Shown here: positions 16,701 to 27,230 of the stretch, one piece after another
Position numbering within the stretch: the stretch's first letter is position 1
Layout: each line of letters begins with the position of its first letter
NCBI RefSeq assembly: GCF_014873535.1
Contig: NZ_JADBEF010000001.1
Coordinates: 124,001-188,000 of the forward strand
Source: Nonomuraea africana
Lineage (GTDB): Bacteria; Actinomycetota; Actinomycetes; Streptosporangiales; Streptosporangiaceae
Direction: 5' to 3'
DNA length: 64,000 nucleotides
Notes under the pieces: model-generated
What the model saw: the letters and a program-made list of their open reading frames with translations, nothing else
Databases searched by the model: none
What the model was told of the DNA's origin: nothing
Position numbers and translations under genes: made by a program

Positions 16701-19166
16701 CAGGGGGCGGCCGGCGGAGTCGGCGACGAAACAGCGGACGCCGGGGAAGGGCGTGCCGAGCGGCACGAAGGGTCCGGTTCGTGGGGTCGATCGGGCCACG
16801 CAGCCGAGCACCGAGACCGTGGTCTCCGTCGGACCGTAGTGGATCTGGACCTCCAGGTCGGGACGGACGTCCGCGATCCGGTCGACCAGGGACCACGGCG
16901 TGGCCTCGCCCGCGAGCACGAGCAGGCGACGGGGCAGCACCGCGGCGAGATCCCCGTGCGACGCCAGGAGTTCGAGCTGGCTGGGCACGCACTTCACCGC
17001 GTCCACCTCGTGCCGGCGCAACCAGTCGGCGTACGCCGCCGGGTCCACCGCCGTCTCCCTGCCGAGCAGGTGCAGCGCCGCGCCCGTGGTCAGCGCGCCG
17101 AAGACGTTCAGCAGGCCGAGGTCGGCGGCGATCGTCGACACCAGCGCGTACGAACGGGCGTCCGCTCCGACCCGGGGGAGCACCGCGTCGAGATACGCGA
17201 TCACCTGACGATGCTCGACCGCCACGCCCTTCGGCGTGCCCGTCGAGCCGGAGGTGAAGATCACGTAGGCGAGGTCGTCCGGGCCTGCCGCGCCGCCGCT
17301 GGCGTCCGTGCCGCCGTCCGGCTGGTCGCCGGGAAGGATCACGGTGACGCCGGCGGGCAGGCGGCCGGCGAGCTCCGGCGCGCAGATCGCGACGCGGACC
17401 CCGCCACCGGCCACGACGGCGGCGATCCGGTCGGCGGGCGTGGCGTCGTCGATCGGGACGTAGGCCGCCCCTGCCTTGAGCACGCCCAGCAGGGCGACGG
17501 GCAGGTCGCGGGTCCGCTCCATCAGGAGGGCGACCCGGTCCCCGCGCTCGACTCCTGTCTCGCCGAGCCGGTGGGCGAGCAGGGTCGCGCGCTCCTCCAG
17601 CTCCGCGTAGGTGAGCGTGCCGTCCGCCGCCACGACGGCCGTGGCCGAAGGCGTCAGGGCCGCCTGGGCGCTGATCCGCCCGTGCAGGGTCGGCTCGCCG
17701 AGGACGGGCGGCTCCGGCGCGATGAGGACGGGGTCGGCGCCGGGCTCGAGCTCCAGCTCGCCGACCGGGCGGTCCAGCTCGGTCACGAGCTGGGCCAGCA
17801 GGGCGCCGAACCAGCCCGCCAGGCGGGCCGCCGTGTCGGGCTCGTACAGATCGGCCCGGTAGGTGAGCTCACCGTGCAGCGCGGTGCCGTCGTCGCGGAA
17901 GGCCCAGGTCTGGTCGAACTTCGCGGCGAACGGCGACACCTCGACCGTCTCGGCCGTCAGTCCGGGGAAGCCGGTGACCTCCGCCGGGGCGTCGTAGACG
18001 TTGAGCAGCACGTCGAACAGCGGCGCCGCCGTACCGGACCGGTGCGGGCGGACCCGCTCCACCACGCGGTCGAACGGCACGTCGGCGTGGCCGAAGACGT
18101 CGAGAGCCAAGGTACGCGCCCGCTCCACCAGCTCCCTGCCGGTGCGCTCGCCGTCGACCGAGCCGCGCATGACCAGGGTCTCGACCAGGCAGCCCACCAT
18201 GGACTCGGTGTCCTGGTGCGTCCGTCCCGACTCCGGCACGCCCACGGTCACGTCCACGCCGTCGCCGCCGGCGCCGGACACGCGGGCCAGCGTCGCCTGG
18301 AGCGCCGCCAGCAGCACCATGAACATGGTCGCGCCGCTCTCGGCGGCCAGCGTGCGCACGCGGGCGACGGTCTCGGGGGCGAGGGCGACGTCCACCGCCG
18401 CGCCGCGCCATCCCGGCGCCGCGCCTGCCGCCTGACCAGCCGCCGGACGGTCCGGCGTCAGGCCAGGGACGGGTTCCAGCCCGGCCAGCCGCTCCTCCCA
18501 CCAGTCGAGCAGCTGGTCGGTGCGAGGGGAGGCGGCACGGGCGTTCCCCCACGCGGCCACGTCGGAGTAGCGCAGGGCCGGCGGGGCGAGCTCGGGCCCG
18601 GTCCCGACCCTGAAGCGGTACAGCGCCGCGAGGTCGTCGAGGAGCAGCGGCTGCGCCCACGCGTCGATCGCGATGTGGTGCATGAGCAGGACCAGCACGT
18701 GATCGTGCGGGCCGGCGGCGAGGACGGCCGCGCGCAGCGGATACTCCTCCGCCAGCCGGAACGGCCGCAGCGCCAGCTCGTTGATCCGGTCGGCCACCGC
18801 CTCGGGCGCGACCTCCTCCACCGTGACGGAGATCGGTTCCACGCCGCCCGTGACCGCGTACGGCTCGCCGTCACGGACCTCCACGGTCGAGCGGAGCACC
18901 TCGTGCCGCTCCGCCACGTCGACCACGGCCTGCCGCAGCGCGGCCACGTCGAGCTCGCCGCGCAGCCGCAGCACCAGCGGCACGTTGTAGGCGGGGCTGT
19001 CGGCGTCCACCTCGGACGCGAGCCACATCCGCCGCTGCACGGGGGAAAGGCGCCAGGGGCCGTCGTCCGCACGGCGCGGGATGGCCGCAGGCGCCGTCTT
19101 GCGGGCCTGTTCGATGCGCCGGCTGAGCAGTTCGCGCAGCCGGTCGTCGCCGGATACGACGGTCAT
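10713..19166 (-). CDS. Nonribosomal peptide synthetase, C-A-T-C-A-T-TE with C-terminal MFS exporter domain
   Basis: A 2817-aa megasynthase. By residue: C (38-470), A (490-985), T (Ser 1034 in GGDSF), C (1095-1510), A (1525-2010), T (GGDSF near 2056), TE (2115-2355), then about 12 membrane helices of an MFS_3-type transporter (2385-2790). Both C domains carry HHxxxDA (HHIAIDA, HHLASDA), with the final Gly changed. The A domains share the unusual core AADLG(L/I)LNVFGAL. By eye the specificity codes are nearly identical (D-L-L-C-V-A-H-V-S/A-K) and match no substrate I know. The TE elbow is GHCVG, so the nucleophile is Cys 2189 rather than Ser; Asp near 2307 and His 2337 (AGHYF) complete the triad. 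It overlaps the upstream synthetase by ATGA, hence coupled translation. Confidence 0.95.
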   Translation of the reverse strand: MTVVSGDDRLRELLSRRIEQARKTAPAAIPRRADDGPWRLSPVQRRMWLASEVDADSPAYNVPLVLRLRGELDVAALRQAVVDVAERHEVLRSTVEVRDGEPYAVTGGVEPISVTVEEVAPEAVADRINELALRPFRLAEEYPLRAAVLAAGPHDHVLVLLMHHIAIDAWAQPLLLDDLAALYRFRVGTGPELAPPALRYSDVAAWGNARAASPRTDQLLDWWEERLAGLEPVPGLTPDRPAAGQAAGAAPGWRGAAVDVALAPETVARVRTLAAESGATMFMVLLAALQATLARVSGAGGDGVDVTVGVPESGRTHQDTESMVGCLVETLVMRGSVDGERTGRELVERARTLALDVFGHADVPFDRVVERVRPHRSGTAAPLFDVLLNVYDAPAEVTGFPGLTAETVEVSPFAAKFDQTWAFRDDGTALHGELTYRADLYEPDTAARLAGWFGALLAQLVTELDRPVGELELEPGADPVLIAPEPPVLGEPTLHGRISAQAALTPSATAVVAADGTLTYAELEERATLLAHRLGETGVERGDRVALLMERTRDLPVALLGVLKAGAAYVPIDDATPADRIAAVVAGGGVRVAICAPELAGRLPAGVTVILPGDQPDGGTDASGGAAGPDDLAYVIFTSGSTGTPKGVAVEHRQVIAYLDAVLPRVGADARSYALVSTIAADLGLLNVFGALTTGAALHLLGRETAVDPAAYADWLRRHEVDAVKCVPSQLELLASHGDLAAVLPRRLLVLAGEATPWSLVDRIADVRPDLEVQIHYGPTETTVSVLGCVARSTPRTGPFVPLGTPFPGVRCFVADSAGRPLPHGVAGELWIGGPQVARGYLGAPGDARYVERADGRHYRSGDRVRITRDGFVEFLGRVDDQVKIRGYRVEPGEVAAACRDLPGVAEAVVLPVGEGTARRLAAWLVPHTHGEATGDPVAVDGVRAALRRALPDYMVPSAITLLDALPLNANGKVDRARLLGLLAADPSGGVPAGGEGPAPETDTERLIAEIWAELLGAGPIGVTSDFFALGGDSFTAVRVAGRLTAGLGVTVPLRLLFEHPVLSALAAELDALPGNETAPAAVAIPRRAGTGPVPLSPVQRQMWLAGEVDPDSAAYNVPVVLRLVGELDVAALRLAIVDLAERHEVLRSTVEVRDAEPYTVTGPASGILVDLVTDLEGGHESLEGRLAELATRPFRLAEEYPLRATILATGPREHVLALVLHHLASDAWSRGVLLEDLAGLYAARTGAGPAPAPLDRQFADVVEWQRLAAAAADPGWWAAKLDGLPAEIALPADRVRPATPGSGVGLLDLDLPDELAARVRALAAASGATVFMVLLAALQAMLARVSGGSDIAVGVPESGRRYPEAERLIGCFLQTLVIRTAVEDDLTGRELVERARAEALDAFAHAGEPMGSAAPHVLLNVYDAPGPITGFPGLEAHAVEMKPVTAKFDLSWTVQDTRTGLWGGLAYRPELFDEATARRIAGFFVAVLDHLTADPDRRIGDLDLDPGQDALLTGPQGTSAGGPTLHGRISAHAVRTPSAPAVVAADGTLTYAELEERATLLAHRLRQAGVGRGDRVAVLMERTRDLPVAMLGVLKAGAGYVPIDDAAPADRIAAVLATAGARVAVCAPDLAVRVPEDVTALPPWSPEAAPSPGEAVVVEPEDLAYVIFTSGSTGTPKGVAVEHRNITAYLDGILSRLEPAGPLESWALASTAAADLGILNVFGALTTGAALHLLDRDTATDPPAFAAHMSGHAVDFLKCVPSHLELLASHGDLSAVLPRRLLVLAGEAVPWTLVDRIAEVRPDLEVQVHYGPTETTVAVLGCSAKTAPRATANVPLGLPLPQARCFVADQAGRALPYGVAGELWIGGPQVARGYLGHPADPRYVTRDDGRWYRSGDRARITSEGFVEFLGRIDDQVKIRGYRVEPGEVAATCRALPGVAEAVVLPVGEGTGRRLAAWLVPAPSSAAPTVDEVRAALRDALPDYMVPSVITLMDAFPLNANGKVDRTRLVAELAAVSVGEQVAPATDTERRIAEIWARLLGVESVGATDDFFALGGDSFTAVKAVHEIDEGLRVIDLFTNPTVRELGAHLDGRSGGGPGGLLHRLGGPKAGAKATATVVCVPYGGGSAAVYRPLAEALPDGVELLALELPGHDPARPDEEPQPLEEVVERCVAELAARESGPISVYGHCVGTALATALALGLEAAGVQVTGVFLGGSFPTARLPGKLSAWFNRHLPADRWLSDRAYRDVLRAMGGLPEDLEGAAVETAVKALRHDARQAQAWFTRRLADPARARLRAPVLVVIGGADRATELYEERYREWTAFADQVELAVIPNAGHYFLRHQADQLADHLAAALRRWAAPDGEREAAPAAAAEVASAAPGPRELRGFYTVAFGQLVSMVGSSLSSFGLGVWTFQRSGAVFDFALVTMLALLPSVLAGPVGGAVADRYDRRRIMLVCDALNGLGMAAVALLLWLDRLDFVAVCAIVTLTSVVTAFHRPAYLAAIAQLVPKPYLPQANALAQAGLGLGNLVAPLAGGALVALAGLPIVVGADVVTFAIAFFSLLAVRIPNRGFRRREESFRASVAGGWRFFVRRPPLMVMAGYFMVVNYFTALTLAVVSPMVLSLGDATDLGVVTAVGGLGAVLGSVVMMIWGGTRRLADGMVGFVALAGLATVAVGLAGALAVIPLVAVGLALRWGASSVINAHWLSIIQLKVRVELQGRVLSTNQMLATTMTPIGYLTAAPLTSWSESLTGAATGPSIGVLLGVSGVLLTLWGVAGLRIRRLRLIEDELPDVLPSAVISTDLDELQEEEDRHALAR

Positions 19167-22100
19167 GAGTGAGTCTCCTGCCCGGCCATCTCGGCGATGG
19201 CCAGTCGTTCCGCCGCGGCGGCGTAGTCGGCGAGTACGGGATGGTCGAACAGCAGGCGCACGGGCAGGTCGCAGGCGAGCGCCTCGCGCAATCGGACCGT
19301 CAGCCGGGTGGCCAGCAGTGACGTGCCGCCGAGCGCGAAGAAGTCGTCACGCGCGCCGACCAGCGGGACCCGCAGCACCTCCTGCCAGAGCTCGGCCGTG
19401 AACTCCTGCATGGGGCCTTCCGGCGCGGTGTGCGGCGCGGCCGCCGGCTCGACGCCCTCCAGGGCCCGCCGGTCGAGCTTGCCGCTCACCGTGCGGGGGA
19501 GCGCCTCGTGCGCGGCCCATCGGCGCGGCACCATGTAGCCGGGCAGCCGGTCGCCGGCGTACTCCTCCAGCTCGGCGGTCCGCGCCTCGCCCCGCCAGAC
19601 GACGTGCCCGATCAGATGGGCGTCGGGACCGGTCGTGGCGACGACCGCGGCGTCGGCGACGGCGGGGTGCTCGCGCAGCACGCCGTCGATCTCGCCGAGC
19701 TCGACGCGGTAGCCGCGCACCTTCACCTGGCCGTCCCTGCGGCCGACGAAGTCGAGCACCAGCCCGCCCGTGCTGTCAGGGACCCAGCGCACGATGTCGC
19801 CGGAGCGGTAGCGCCGCGCCGGAGCCGCGACGGCGCCGGTCTCGTGGCCGGGGCACCCGGTCTCGGGGTCGGGGACGAACGCGGCGGCGGACAGCTCGGG
19901 ACGCCCTCGATACCCCCGCGCCACGCCGTGGCCGCCCAGCCACAGCTCGCCGGGCACGCCGGGCGGGAGCAGCCGGCCGAGCGGATCGACGACGTAGAAG
20001 CGCTCGCCGGGGATCGGGTGCCCGATGGGCACGCTGTCCGCGACCGGCCCTGCCACCGGATGGACGCTGGAGGCCACGGTCGCCTCGGCCGGGCCGTACG
20101 CGTTCCAGAGCGTCGCGACCCGGGTCTGGAGCTCGCGCGCCAGCGCGGGATCGAGCGGCTCGCCGCCGACCATGAGCCGCATCCCCTGACGGCCCCGCCA
20201 GCCCGCCTCCATCATGAGCCGCATCCGGCTCGGCGTGGTGAGCGCCAGTGTGACGCCCGCCGAGTCGCAGAGCTCGACGAGGGCGTGGCCGTCGAAGGCC
20301 GTCGCGGTGTCGGCCATGACCACGCGCGCCCCGGCGGTCAGCGTGGCCCACAGGTCGAACGCGGAGACGTCGAACACCATCGGGGCGACGGCGAGCACGG
20401 CGTCGTCCCTGCCCAGGCCCGGATCGGCCTGGATGGCGGCGACGAACGCGGCCAGCCCGCGATGGCCGATCTCGATGCCCTTGGGACGCCCTGTCGAGCC
20501 CGACGTGAAGATCACATAGGCCAGTCCCTCGGGGTCCGCCTCCGGGATCTCGCCGCGGGGCACCGCCATCAGCGTCGCGGCGTCGAGGACCGTCACGCCG
20601 CCGACCGGCGCGACCGCCTCGTGCGCCTGCTCGCCGAGCGCGAGCACCCGCCGTACGCCGCCGTCCTCGGCGATCGCCGCCAGCCGTCCGGCCGGCAGGT
20701 CGGGGTCCATCGGCACGTAAGCGCCGCCCGCCCGCAGCACGCCGAGCAGGACGGCCGGCAGGTGGTGGTCGCGGGGCAGGCACACCCCGACCGGCTCGTC
20801 CGCCGTGACGCCCTCGGCGACGAGTCCCGTGGCGACCCTGGCGGAGAGCTCCTCCAACTCGCCGTAGGTCAGCCGGCTCCCCGCCGCCTCGACCGCGATC
20901 CTGCTCGCGTCCTGAGCGAGGATCGCCTCCACGATCGTGGTGGGCGGGTGGACGTCCGCGCCGGTCCCCACCGCGAGCAGCGCCTTCCGCTCCTCCGCCG
21001 AGACCAGCCGCAGCGCCGAGATCGGCGCGCACGGGTCGTCCAGGCCGCGTTCGAGCGTGCGGAACAGCGCGTCGGCGACCCGTTCCGCGTCCGCCGCGGC
21101 GAACCGCGAGGTGGCGTACTCGACCAGCAGCTCGGGCCCGTCGGCCCCGGTGTTCACCAGGACGGACAGCTCCGCCATCGCGCCGCCGCAGTCCAGCTCG
21201 CCGACCAGCTCGATCCTGACCTTCCCGCCTCCGCCGGCCCCGTGACCGGCTGGCCCGCCGGGTTCCGGCGCGACCTCGAGGACGGCGGGCACGTCCTCCG
21301 GCTGCACCGACAGCACGACCGGCGTGGGCGCCGCCCCCAGCGGGCGGGGCAGCACGCCGGAGACCGCCGACCCGACCAGCTCCTGGTGGGCGAGTGCCCC
21401 GGTGATCGCCGCGCCCGCCGCGGTCACCAGGTCCCCGAACGCCGGATCGTCGCCGAAGCGCAAGGGGATCGGGAGCACGCCGAGCAGCGGCCCCATGACC
21501 CGGTCGAGGCCGGGCCGGTCCCGCTCGGCCGCGGCCAGGCCGATCAGCGTCTCGGCGCGCGCGGACAGGCCGCCCGTGACAGTGGCGAGCGCGGCCAGAT
21601 GAACCGCCGCGGGGGTGACGCCGAGGCGGGCGGCGAGCCGCCTGATCCCCGTTTCGAGCGCGGGGTCGATCGGCCGCCTGAGCCTGCGCCCCTCGTGCGT
21701 CGCCGGCCGCTCCGCTCCCAGGAGGTCGTCGGGCACGGCGGCGTCGGCCAGCGCCTCCCGCCAGTGGGCGCCCTCGCGGTCCAGCGCCGCCGCCCTGCGC
21801 TGCTCCTCGTCCAGCGCGACGTCCCCGAGCTGGAGGGCGGGATCGGGCACCGGCAGGCCCGCGAGCCCGGCCGCGAGCTCGTCGATCAGGATCCGCGACG
21901 ACCAGCCGTCGGAGGCGAGGTGGTCCGTGACGACGATCAGCTCGGCCGCCGCCGTACCTGTCCAGGCCAGGACGGCGCGCAGCAGCGGCACGTCCGCGGT
22001 CAGGTCGAACGGCGTCGCCGCGCGGTCGGCGAGGCGCAGGATCTCGGCCTCGCGCGCCGCCGGCTCCAGCTCGCGAAGGTCGTGCTCGTCCACGCGCACC

Positions 22101-24049
22101 GGCGCGGCGGCGCGCACGCGGACCACCGGCTCACCGTCGTGCTGCTCGATCACGCCGCGCAGCGACTCGTGGCGGCCGACGATGTCGTCGAGAGCGGCCC
22201 TGAAGCTGCCGGCGCTCACGGCGCCGTGCACGCGCAGCCGCAGGGCGATCGTCGTGGCGCGGGTCCCCGGCTCGATCTGCCGCAGGGCCCAGAGCTGGCG
22301 TTGCATGTCGGTGAGCGGGTAGCGGTCGCGGCCGGCGTGCCTGACCAGGGGAGCGCGCCCGGCGAAGCCGGAGCGCACCCGCCCGGCCAGCGCCGCCACC
22401 GTGGGCGCGGCGAGGAACTCGTGCAGCGGAACCTCGGTCCCGAGATCGGCGGCCGCCATCGCCACGACGCGGGCCGCCGCGAGGGAGTGCCCGCCGAGAT
22501 CGGGGAACCGGTCGTCCACGCCAACCTGCGCGGCGTCGACGCCCAGCACCTCCGCCACGATCGCGGCGAGCCGGCGTTCGACGTCGTCGCGGGGCGCCAC
22601 CGTGGCCTCGCGCGCGGCGGCCCGTACAGCGCCGAGGGCCTGTCGGTCGATCTTGCCGTTCGGGCTCAGCGGGAGGCGGTCGAGCAGGGCCAGGCGGTCC
22701 GGCACCATGTACCCGGGCAGCCGCTCGCGCAGGAAGTCCAGCAGCGCCCGCTCGTCCGTGCCGGCGGCCTGGGCGTAGCCCGCGAGCCGCCGCGTGCCGT
22801 CCGCGTCGGGCAGTGCCAGGACGGCGGCGGCCGTCACGCGGGGGTGGGCGGCGAGGACGCGCTCGATCTCGCCCAGCTCCACCCGATGGCCGCGGATCTT
22901 GACCTGGTCGTCGGCCCGTCCGGCGAAGTGGTAGACCTCGCCGTCGAACCTGACCAGGTCACCGGTCCGGTAGGTGCGCCCGCCCCCGGGGTGGTCGACG
23001 AACCGGTCCTCGGCGGGCCGGTTCAGGTAGCCGCGCGCCACCACGGGACCGCTCACCCACAGCTCGCCGATCTCTCCCTCGGCGACCTCGGCGCCGTCGC
23101 CGTCCCTGACGCTCAGCAGCGCGCCCGCGATGGGCCGGCCGATCGGCGGAACGCCGGTCGCCCCACGCGGGATCTCGTGCGCGAGGCACTGGATCGTGCA
23201 CTCGGTCGGCCCGTACAGGTTGAAGACCCGCTCCACCTGCGGATTCCGGTGGATCGCCGCGATCAGTTCGGCCGACGCGGCCTCCGCGCCCGAGTGCACC
23301 AGGCGCGTACGGCCGGGCAGCGGCCCGGAGCGCAGCAGCGCGGCCAGCACGGAGGGCGGGCCGCCGAGGGTCGTCACCTCGTCGCGCGCGGGCAGGTGCG
23401 GCAGCGCGAGCAGGTTGTCGGCCAGGATGACCGTCCCGCCCGTCAGCAACGGCGAGAAGATCTCCATCACCGAGGGGTCGAAGCAGATCGACGCGGCGGC
23501 CAGCATGCCGGTCAGCGCCTCAGGCCGCCACGTCTCGATGATCCAGTCCAACTGGTTCAGCACGCTGCGGTGTTCGACGGCCACGCCCTTGGGCCGGCCG
23601 GTCGAGCCCGAGGTGTAGATGACGTAGGCCAGGTGGTCCGGCGACACCGCCATGCCGGGGTCGGTCTCGGGAGCCGCCGCGTCGTCGGTCCCCGCGAGGA
23701 TCGGGCGGGTCTCCAGCATTCCGTCGAGCCCGGGAAGCGTGATCACTGTCTTCAGGCCGCTGTCGGCGGCGATGAGCCGGATCCGGTCCGGAGGGTAGGC
23801 GGGATCCAGCGGCACGTAGGCCGCTCCCGCCTTCATGACACCGAGCAGTGCCGGGATCAGGTGCTCGCCCCGGTCCAGGAGCACCCCGACCGGCTCTTCG
23901 GGGGCCACGCCGCCGCGTAGCAGAGTGTGCGCGATCCGGTTCGCGCGCCGATCCATCTCCTGATAGGAGATTCGCAGTTCACCGGCCACGTAGGCGATCG
24001 CGTCGGGTTTGCGCGTCGCCTGGGCCGTCACCGCCGCATGAATGGTCAC
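19163..24049 (-). CDS. Nonribosomal peptide synthetase, A-T-C-A-T (initiation protein)
   Basis: A loading module plus one extension module, about 1628 aa. The first A domain (from the protein start) has core YTSGSTGRPKG, FDPSVMEIF and NGKIDR. T1 has GGHSL. The C domain motif is DHLASDG: the first His of HHxxxDG is Asp, but the second, catalytic His is kept. A2 has VFDVSAFDLW and T2 GGTSL. Codes read by eye: D-P-M-G-V-S-L-I-Q-K and D-V-F-L-M-G-A-V-A-K; the second vaguely resembles aromatic-type codes. There is no epimerisation domain. I favour GTG 24049 (AGGG nine bases upstream); GTG 24097 is the longer alternative. It ends in an ATGA overlap with the second synthetase, making a four-module line. 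Confidence 0.95.
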   Translation of the reverse strand: MTIHAAVTAQATRKPDAIAYVAGELRISYQEMDRRANRIAHTLLRGGVAPEEPVGVLLDRGEHLIPALLGVMKAGAAYVPLDPAYPPDRIRLIAADSGLKTVITLPGLDGMLETRPILAGTDDAAAPETDPGMAVSPDHLAYVIYTSGSTGRPKGVAVEHRSVLNQLDWIIETWRPEALTGMLAAASICFDPSVMEIFSPLLTGGTVILADNLLALPHLPARDEVTTLGGPPSVLAALLRSGPLPGRTRLVHSGAEAASAELIAAIHRNPQVERVFNLYGPTECTIQCLAHEIPRGATGVPPIGRPIAGALLSVRDGDGAEVAEGEIGELWVSGPVVARGYLNRPAEDRFVDHPGGGRTYRTGDLVRFDGEVYHFAGRADDQVKIRGHRVELGEIERVLAAHPRVTAAAVLALPDADGTRRLAGYAQAAGTDERALLDFLRERLPGYMVPDRLALLDRLPLSPNGKIDRQALGAVRAAAREATVAPRDDVERRLAAIVAEVLGVDAAQVGVDDRFPDLGGHSLAAARVVAMAAADLGTEVPLHEFLAAPTVAALAGRVRSGFAGRAPLVRHAGRDRYPLTDMQRQLWALRQIEPGTRATTIALRLRVHGAVSAGSFRAALDDIVGRHESLRGVIEQHDGEPVVRVRAAAPVRVDEHDLRELEPAAREAEILRLADRAATPFDLTADVPLLRAVLAWTGTAAAELIVVTDHLASDGWSSRILIDELAAGLAGLPVPDPALQLGDVALDEEQRRAAALDREGAHWREALADAAVPDDLLGAERPATHEGRRLRRPIDPALETGIRRLAARLGVTPAAVHLAALATVTGGLSARAETLIGLAAAERDRPGLDRVMGPLLGVLPIPLRFGDDPAFGDLVTAAGAAITGALAHQELVGSAVSGVLPRPLGAAPTPVVLSVQPEDVPAVLEVAPEPGGPAGHGAGGGGKVRIELVGELDCGGAMAELSVLVNTGADGPELLVEYATSRFAAADAERVADALFRTLERGLDDPCAPISALRLVSAEERKALLAVGTGADVHPPTTIVEAILAQDASRIAVEAAGSRLTYGELEELSARVATGLVAEGVTADEPVGVCLPRDHHLPAVLLGVLRAGGAYVPMDPDLPAGRLAAIAEDGGVRRVLALGEQAHEAVAPVGGVTVLDAATLMAVPRGEIPEADPEGLAYVIFTSGSTGRPKGIEIGHRGLAAFVAAIQADPGLGRDDAVLAVAPMVFDVSAFDLWATLTAGARVVMADTATAFDGHALVELCDSAGVTLALTTPSRMRLMMEAGWRGRQGMRLMVGGEPLDPALARELQTRVATLWNAYGPAEATVASSVHPVAGPVADSVPIGHPIPGERFYVVDPLGRLLPPGVPGELWLGGHGVARGYRGRPELSAAAFVPDPETGCPGHETGAVAAPARRYRSGDIVRWVPDSTGGLVLDFVGRRDGQVKVRGYRVELGEIDGVLREHPAVADAAVVATTGPDAHLIGHVVWRGEARTAELEEYAGDRLPGYMVPRRWAAHEALPRTVSGKLDRRALEGVEPAAAPHTAPEGPMQEFTAELWQEVLRVPLVGARDDFFALGGTSLLATRLTVRLREALACDLPVRLLFDHPVLADYAAAAERLAIAEMAGQETHS

Positions 24050-24097
24050 GGCCGCTGACCCTAGACAGTAATGATCATCGGGCGGGCGGCGTGTCAC

Positions 24098-24160
24098 ATG
24101 TTCGCTGCCAAAACGGTATAAAACCGCATGTATTCCAATATTGCGGACAGTGAGGGATGG
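24098..24160 (-). promoter_or_regulatory. AT-rich leader upstream of the NRPS operon
   Basis: This short gap between cstA and the NRPS is markedly AT-richer than its surroundings and contains CGGTATAAAACCG (an interrupted dyad CGGT/ACCG). It is the only likely promoter region for the NRPS operon. No iron-box or known regulator site is visible. Confidence 0.35.
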
Positions 24161-26277
<2,117 letters not shown>

Positions 26278-26281
<4 letters not shown>

Positions 26282-26610
26282 CGGTTACCTCCCCTGACGG
26301 GCCGGCCCAGGCAGCAGCGCAGCCCCGCGTCCGGTGGCAGATCGGTCGTGAAGCGCCGCCAGCGCCACAGCGGGCGGCAGTCGACCGTGACCGGCAGTTC
26401 GGCGAGGTGCACCCAGGCGATGGGATGGGCGTACACCGGCTCCGCCCCCAGCGGGCGGGCCCGCCGCGGCAGACTGGACCGTCGCAGCGGCCGGACCGAG
26501 AACTCCCCGGCGTCCGCGCAGCACAGGCCGGTGACATGCCAGTCGAAGAAGACCACTTCATCGGCGCGCAACGCCTCGCGGGCGGCGGTGGTGAGTGTGA
26601 TCCTGGACAT
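26278..26610 (-). CDS. Small hypothetical protein upstream of cstA
   Basis: 110 aa starting at ATG 26610 behind a good AGGAG site and overlapping cstA by four bases, so co-translated with it. It has an N-terminal region DEVVFFDWHVTGLCCADAGEFSV with adjacent cysteines, two more cysteines near the C-terminus (RCC) and many arginines. No membrane segment. I do not recognise the family. It differs from YbdD, the usual CstA partner. Paired cysteines could bind metal or sense redox state, which is speculation. Confidence 0.7.
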
Positions 26611-26747
26611 CCGCGGCTCCTGCATCCCAGGTAGCCCCAGCCGCTACCCGGGCACAGATGCCTGAAACACCACGCTGACATGCGGGAACGCATCTCCGCG
26701 TGGTGGATGCCTGGAGTCGGATCGGGGGTTCACGGCGGTCGTGAGGA

Positions 26748-26782
26748 GGCCCGTGCGGCGGCGTGCCGCCGCCCCACGGGCC
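26748..26782 (-). terminator. Hairpin after the SRPBCC gene
   Basis: Stem of GGCCCGTG with CACGGGCC and an inner CGGCGGC with GCCGCCG, separated by a three-base bulge, eight bases after the SRPBCC stop on the minus strand. Confidence 0.45.
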
Positions 26783-26789
26783 GGGGGGT

Positions 26790-27230
26790 TCAGGCGCTCT
26801 CCGCCGCCTTCTTCAGGCGGTCGAGCCAGGCGGTCAGCGAGCCCTCGAGGGCGGCCCGCATGCCTTCGACGTCGGCGCGGACCGGCTCGCCGTCCCAGGA
26901 CTCCTCGGTGTGCACGTGCACCACGCCGTCCTCCTCGGCGAACGTCCACTGGTGGATGCCGTCGATGCCGTGCGCGGGGCCGCCCCAGAGGATGCGGTGC
27001 GGCGCTTCGACGGCGTGGACGGTCGAGGCGATGTCCATGCCGAAGGTGGTCCAGTGGAAGACCGCGCCGGGAACCAGCGGACCATCGGCGCTCGCGGCGG
27101 TGATGTCACTCTGCCAGGAGGGCCAGGAGGAGACGTCGGTGTGCAGGTCCCAGACCCGCCGCAAGGGGGCGGCGACGGTGATGTGGCGGCGGACGATGAC
27201 GGCCGCGGCGGTGTCGATTCCGATGATCAC
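26790..27230 (-). CDS. SRPBCC family protein (polyketide cyclase/START-like fold)
   Basis: 146 aa with the SRPBCC fold signature: a beta start VRRHITVAAPLRRVWDLHTDVSSWPSWQ and the later EESWDGEPVRADVEG segment near the long C-terminal helix. Such proteins bind hydrophobic ligands in a deep cavity and sometimes act as cyclases or hydratases. GTG 27230 overlaps the stop of the oxygenase gene (GTGA), so the two are translationally coupled. This suggests it handles the oxygenase's lipophilic substrate or product. Confidence 0.87.
   Translation of the reverse strand: MIIGIDTAAAVIVRRHITVAAPLRRVWDLHTDVSSWPSWQSDITAASADGPLVPGAVFHWTTFGMDIASTVHAVEAPHRILWGGPAHGIDGIHQWTFAEEDGVVHVHTEESWDGEPVRADVEGMRAALEGSLTAWLDRLKKAAESA

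Noticed and set aside
10728..23920. Very long plus-strand open frames (up to about 1850 codons) opposite the NRPS genes
   Set aside because: They mirror the codon pattern of the NRPS in the antisense frame, are rich in Arg/Gly/Gln/His and show no domain motifs; typical of high-GC antisense frames.
24050..24160. Possible iron box (siderophore NRPS)
   Set aside because: No TTAGGTTAGGCTAACCTAA-like or other DtxR-type palindrome; the nearby dyad CGGT/ACCG is too short. No siderophore uptake genes either.
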